Of a stretch of 64,000 nt of DNA, positions 63,175 to 64,000 are shown piece by piece; the stretch's first letter is position 1; every line of letters begins with the position of its first letter. The DNA lies in contig NZ_CP016279.1 in the NCBI RefSeq assembly GCF_001542625.1, positions 3,100,001 to 3,164,000 on the forward strand. Direction: 5' to 3'. A program made the position numbers and the translations under genes. Below the pieces are notes generated by a model. It ran no database searches. It was given only the letters and a program-made list of their open reading frames with translations, and had not been told where the DNA came from. Source of the stretch: Streptomyces griseochromogenes (lineage in GTDB: Bacteria; Actinomycetota; Actinomycetes; Streptomycetales; Streptomycetaceae).

Positions 63175-63462
63175 TCACCCTCGGACTGCCGGCTGCTTCC
63201 CGACGCCATCCAGGCTTCTGACCGACAGCGCTGCCGTACGGGCGATTCGCACGGCCGCCAGCCAGCCGCCCACCACATCGGTGGGCCAATGGACGCGCAA
63301 CGCGATGCGGCTGAGGCCGACAATGGCGGCCACCGCGCCGGCCACCGCTCCCGAGCGAGTGACCAGCCCGGTGGCCAGCAGAGCCGTCGCGGTGTGCCGG
63401 GAGGGAGGACTCGCCCCTGTGCAGTGTGCGAGTAGCTCGACTGGACCCTCCGCACTGAGCAA
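63175..63462 (-). pseudogene. PAP2-family phosphatase C-terminal remnant
   Basis: SPPSRHTATALLATGLV and GLSRIALRVHWPTDVVGGWL match phosphatase motifs 2 and 3, but motif 2 has PSRH instead of PSGH, and motif 1 with the N-terminal helices is missing. The frame has only a TTG start. Probably inactive. Confidence 0.6.
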
Positions 63463-63681
63463 TCTCGGTCTGGCCTGACGGCCCGTCCTGCCGGGCTGCG
63501 GTTGTCGAAGTGAGCCGCCGGGAACGGCCGTTGACGGGCTGTGCTGGCGGGGGTGCAGCTCTTCCGCTGGGAAGATCCTGAATCTTGTTGTGAGGTAGTC
63601 AGGCTTGGTGTCGATGCAGGCGAAGGCGGGGTCGGCGGCCCACGCGAGGAGAAGGCGGCTCTTCTCCGGGTAGCTTGCTGC
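63463..63681 (-). other. Open frame without start between PAP2 remnant and GNAT gene
   Basis: On the minus strand the frame of the GNAT gene continues after its stop through 73 sense codons (SRLLLAWAADPAFACIDTKP, DYLTTRFRIFPAEELH) into the PAP2 remnant, without an ATG/GTG. Third-codon GC is high. It may be the fused remains of other genes. I cannot name it. Confidence 0.35.
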
Positions 63682-64000
63682 TCAGTCAGTTGGTGGCGGG
63701 TCGATCCCGAGGACCGGTAGGCACTCGCCAACGGCGACGAGATTGATGTCGTCGCGCCGCCGCTTGATCCACTGCTGCCGGGTCAGCCTCCACTGTTTGA
63801 TCTCCGCCGGCTCGCCACGCCGGGTGTCCCAGGCGACGCCGTTCGGCACGTACCCCAGAGCTTGGGAAACACGGTTCGAGGCATGGTTGTCGAAGAAGGC
63901 ATCGCTGCTCGCCTCACGAGCCCCCAACCCATCGAAGGCCAGATGCAGCACCGCCTGCCGCATCTCCTTGCCCAAGCCGCCGCCCCGAACGTCCGGGCTG
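63682..64000 (-). CDS. GNAT-family acetyltransferase, partial (5' end beyond window)
   Basis: At least 106 codons in the window. The visible part is the C-terminal half: acetyl-CoA loop PDVRGGGLGKEMRQAVLHLA, then GAREASSDAFFDNHASNRVS and YVPNGVAWDTRRGEPAEIKQ, as in RimJ/RimL-like enzymes. The start lies past position 64000. The stop TGA is at 63682-63684. Confidence 0.75.
   Translation of the reverse strand, partial: SPDVRGGGLGKEMRQAVLHLAFDGLGAREASSDAFFDNHASNRVSQALGYVPNGVAWDTRRGEPAEIKQWRLTRQQWIKRRRDDINLVAVGECLPVLGIDPPPTD

Overview
The window is high-GC actinobacterial chromosome, almost certainly Streptomyces or a close relative. The evidence is frequent GTG starts with GGAGG-type ribosome sites, 4-nt ATGA/GTGA gene overlaps, and Streptomyces-typical families: ROK kinase, AfsR-type regulator, DUF5994, MmyB-type XRE, SpoIIE/HATPase phosphatase and F420 enzymes. 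The density of broken genes and mobile-element scraps between about 10 and 43 kb suggests a variable chromosome arm. No rRNA, tRNA, CRISPR array, origin or phage integrase was seen.

Layout. (1) 1-10.2 kb: an orderly co-directional block with a complete ribose-type sugar ABC transporter (lipoprotein, permease, ATPase), a ROK sugar kinase, a membrane-anchored unknown, and a SNF2 helicase overlapping a SWIM zinc-finger protein. (2) 10.2-14.3 kb: decay zone with a zinc-ribbon protein, an AfsR-type regulator reduced to its two ends, a lipoprotein, a mycosin-like protease remnant, a GNAT enzyme and a sedolisin fragment. (3) 14.3-21.1 kb: phosphoesterase, alcohol dehydrogenase, aldo/keto reductase with a divergent XRE regulator, a group II intron 3' remnant abutting an IS5 fragment, and a TetR/peroxiredoxin pair with two operators. 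(4) 21.1-28.8 kb: MBL hydrolase, DUF2306 membrane protein with divergent TetR, a complete IS110 element, and a four-gene operon (SnoaL-like, NmrA-like, alpha/beta hydrolase, TetR) behind two identical palindromes. (5) 28.8-34.6 kb: four DUF5994 paralogues, three followed by a small membrane protein, plus a stomatin-like slipin. (6) 34.6-43.7 kb: broken acetoacetyl-CoA synthetase beside an IS630 scrap, XRE regulator, secreted beta-propeller, Ohr, EamA transporter and a broken GMC oxidoreductase. (7) 43.9-63.1 kb: a large catabolic cluster. (8) 63.1-64 kb: PAP2 remnant and a GNAT gene leaving the window.

The catabolic cluster combines enzymes expected for gamma-glutamylation of an amine (glutamine-synthetase-like ligase, aldehyde dehydrogenase, class C26 gamma-glutamyl hydrolase, APC permease) with the homoprotocatechuate meta-cleavage set (HpaE-, HpaD- and HpaG-like proteins), a PLP decarboxylase and F420-linked redox proteins. 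Six copies of one 18-bp palindrome, consensus TYGTTTGGNNCCAAACGA, precede the ligase, the MarR gene, the permease, an acetoacetate-decarboxylase-like gene and both aldehyde dehydrogenases. This defines one MarR regulon over about 10 kb. I infer breakdown of an aromatic amine or its amino acid precursor; the substrate is unproven.

The two best candidates for something new are that regulon and the DUF5994/small-membrane-protein cassettes with their shared promoter and leader.
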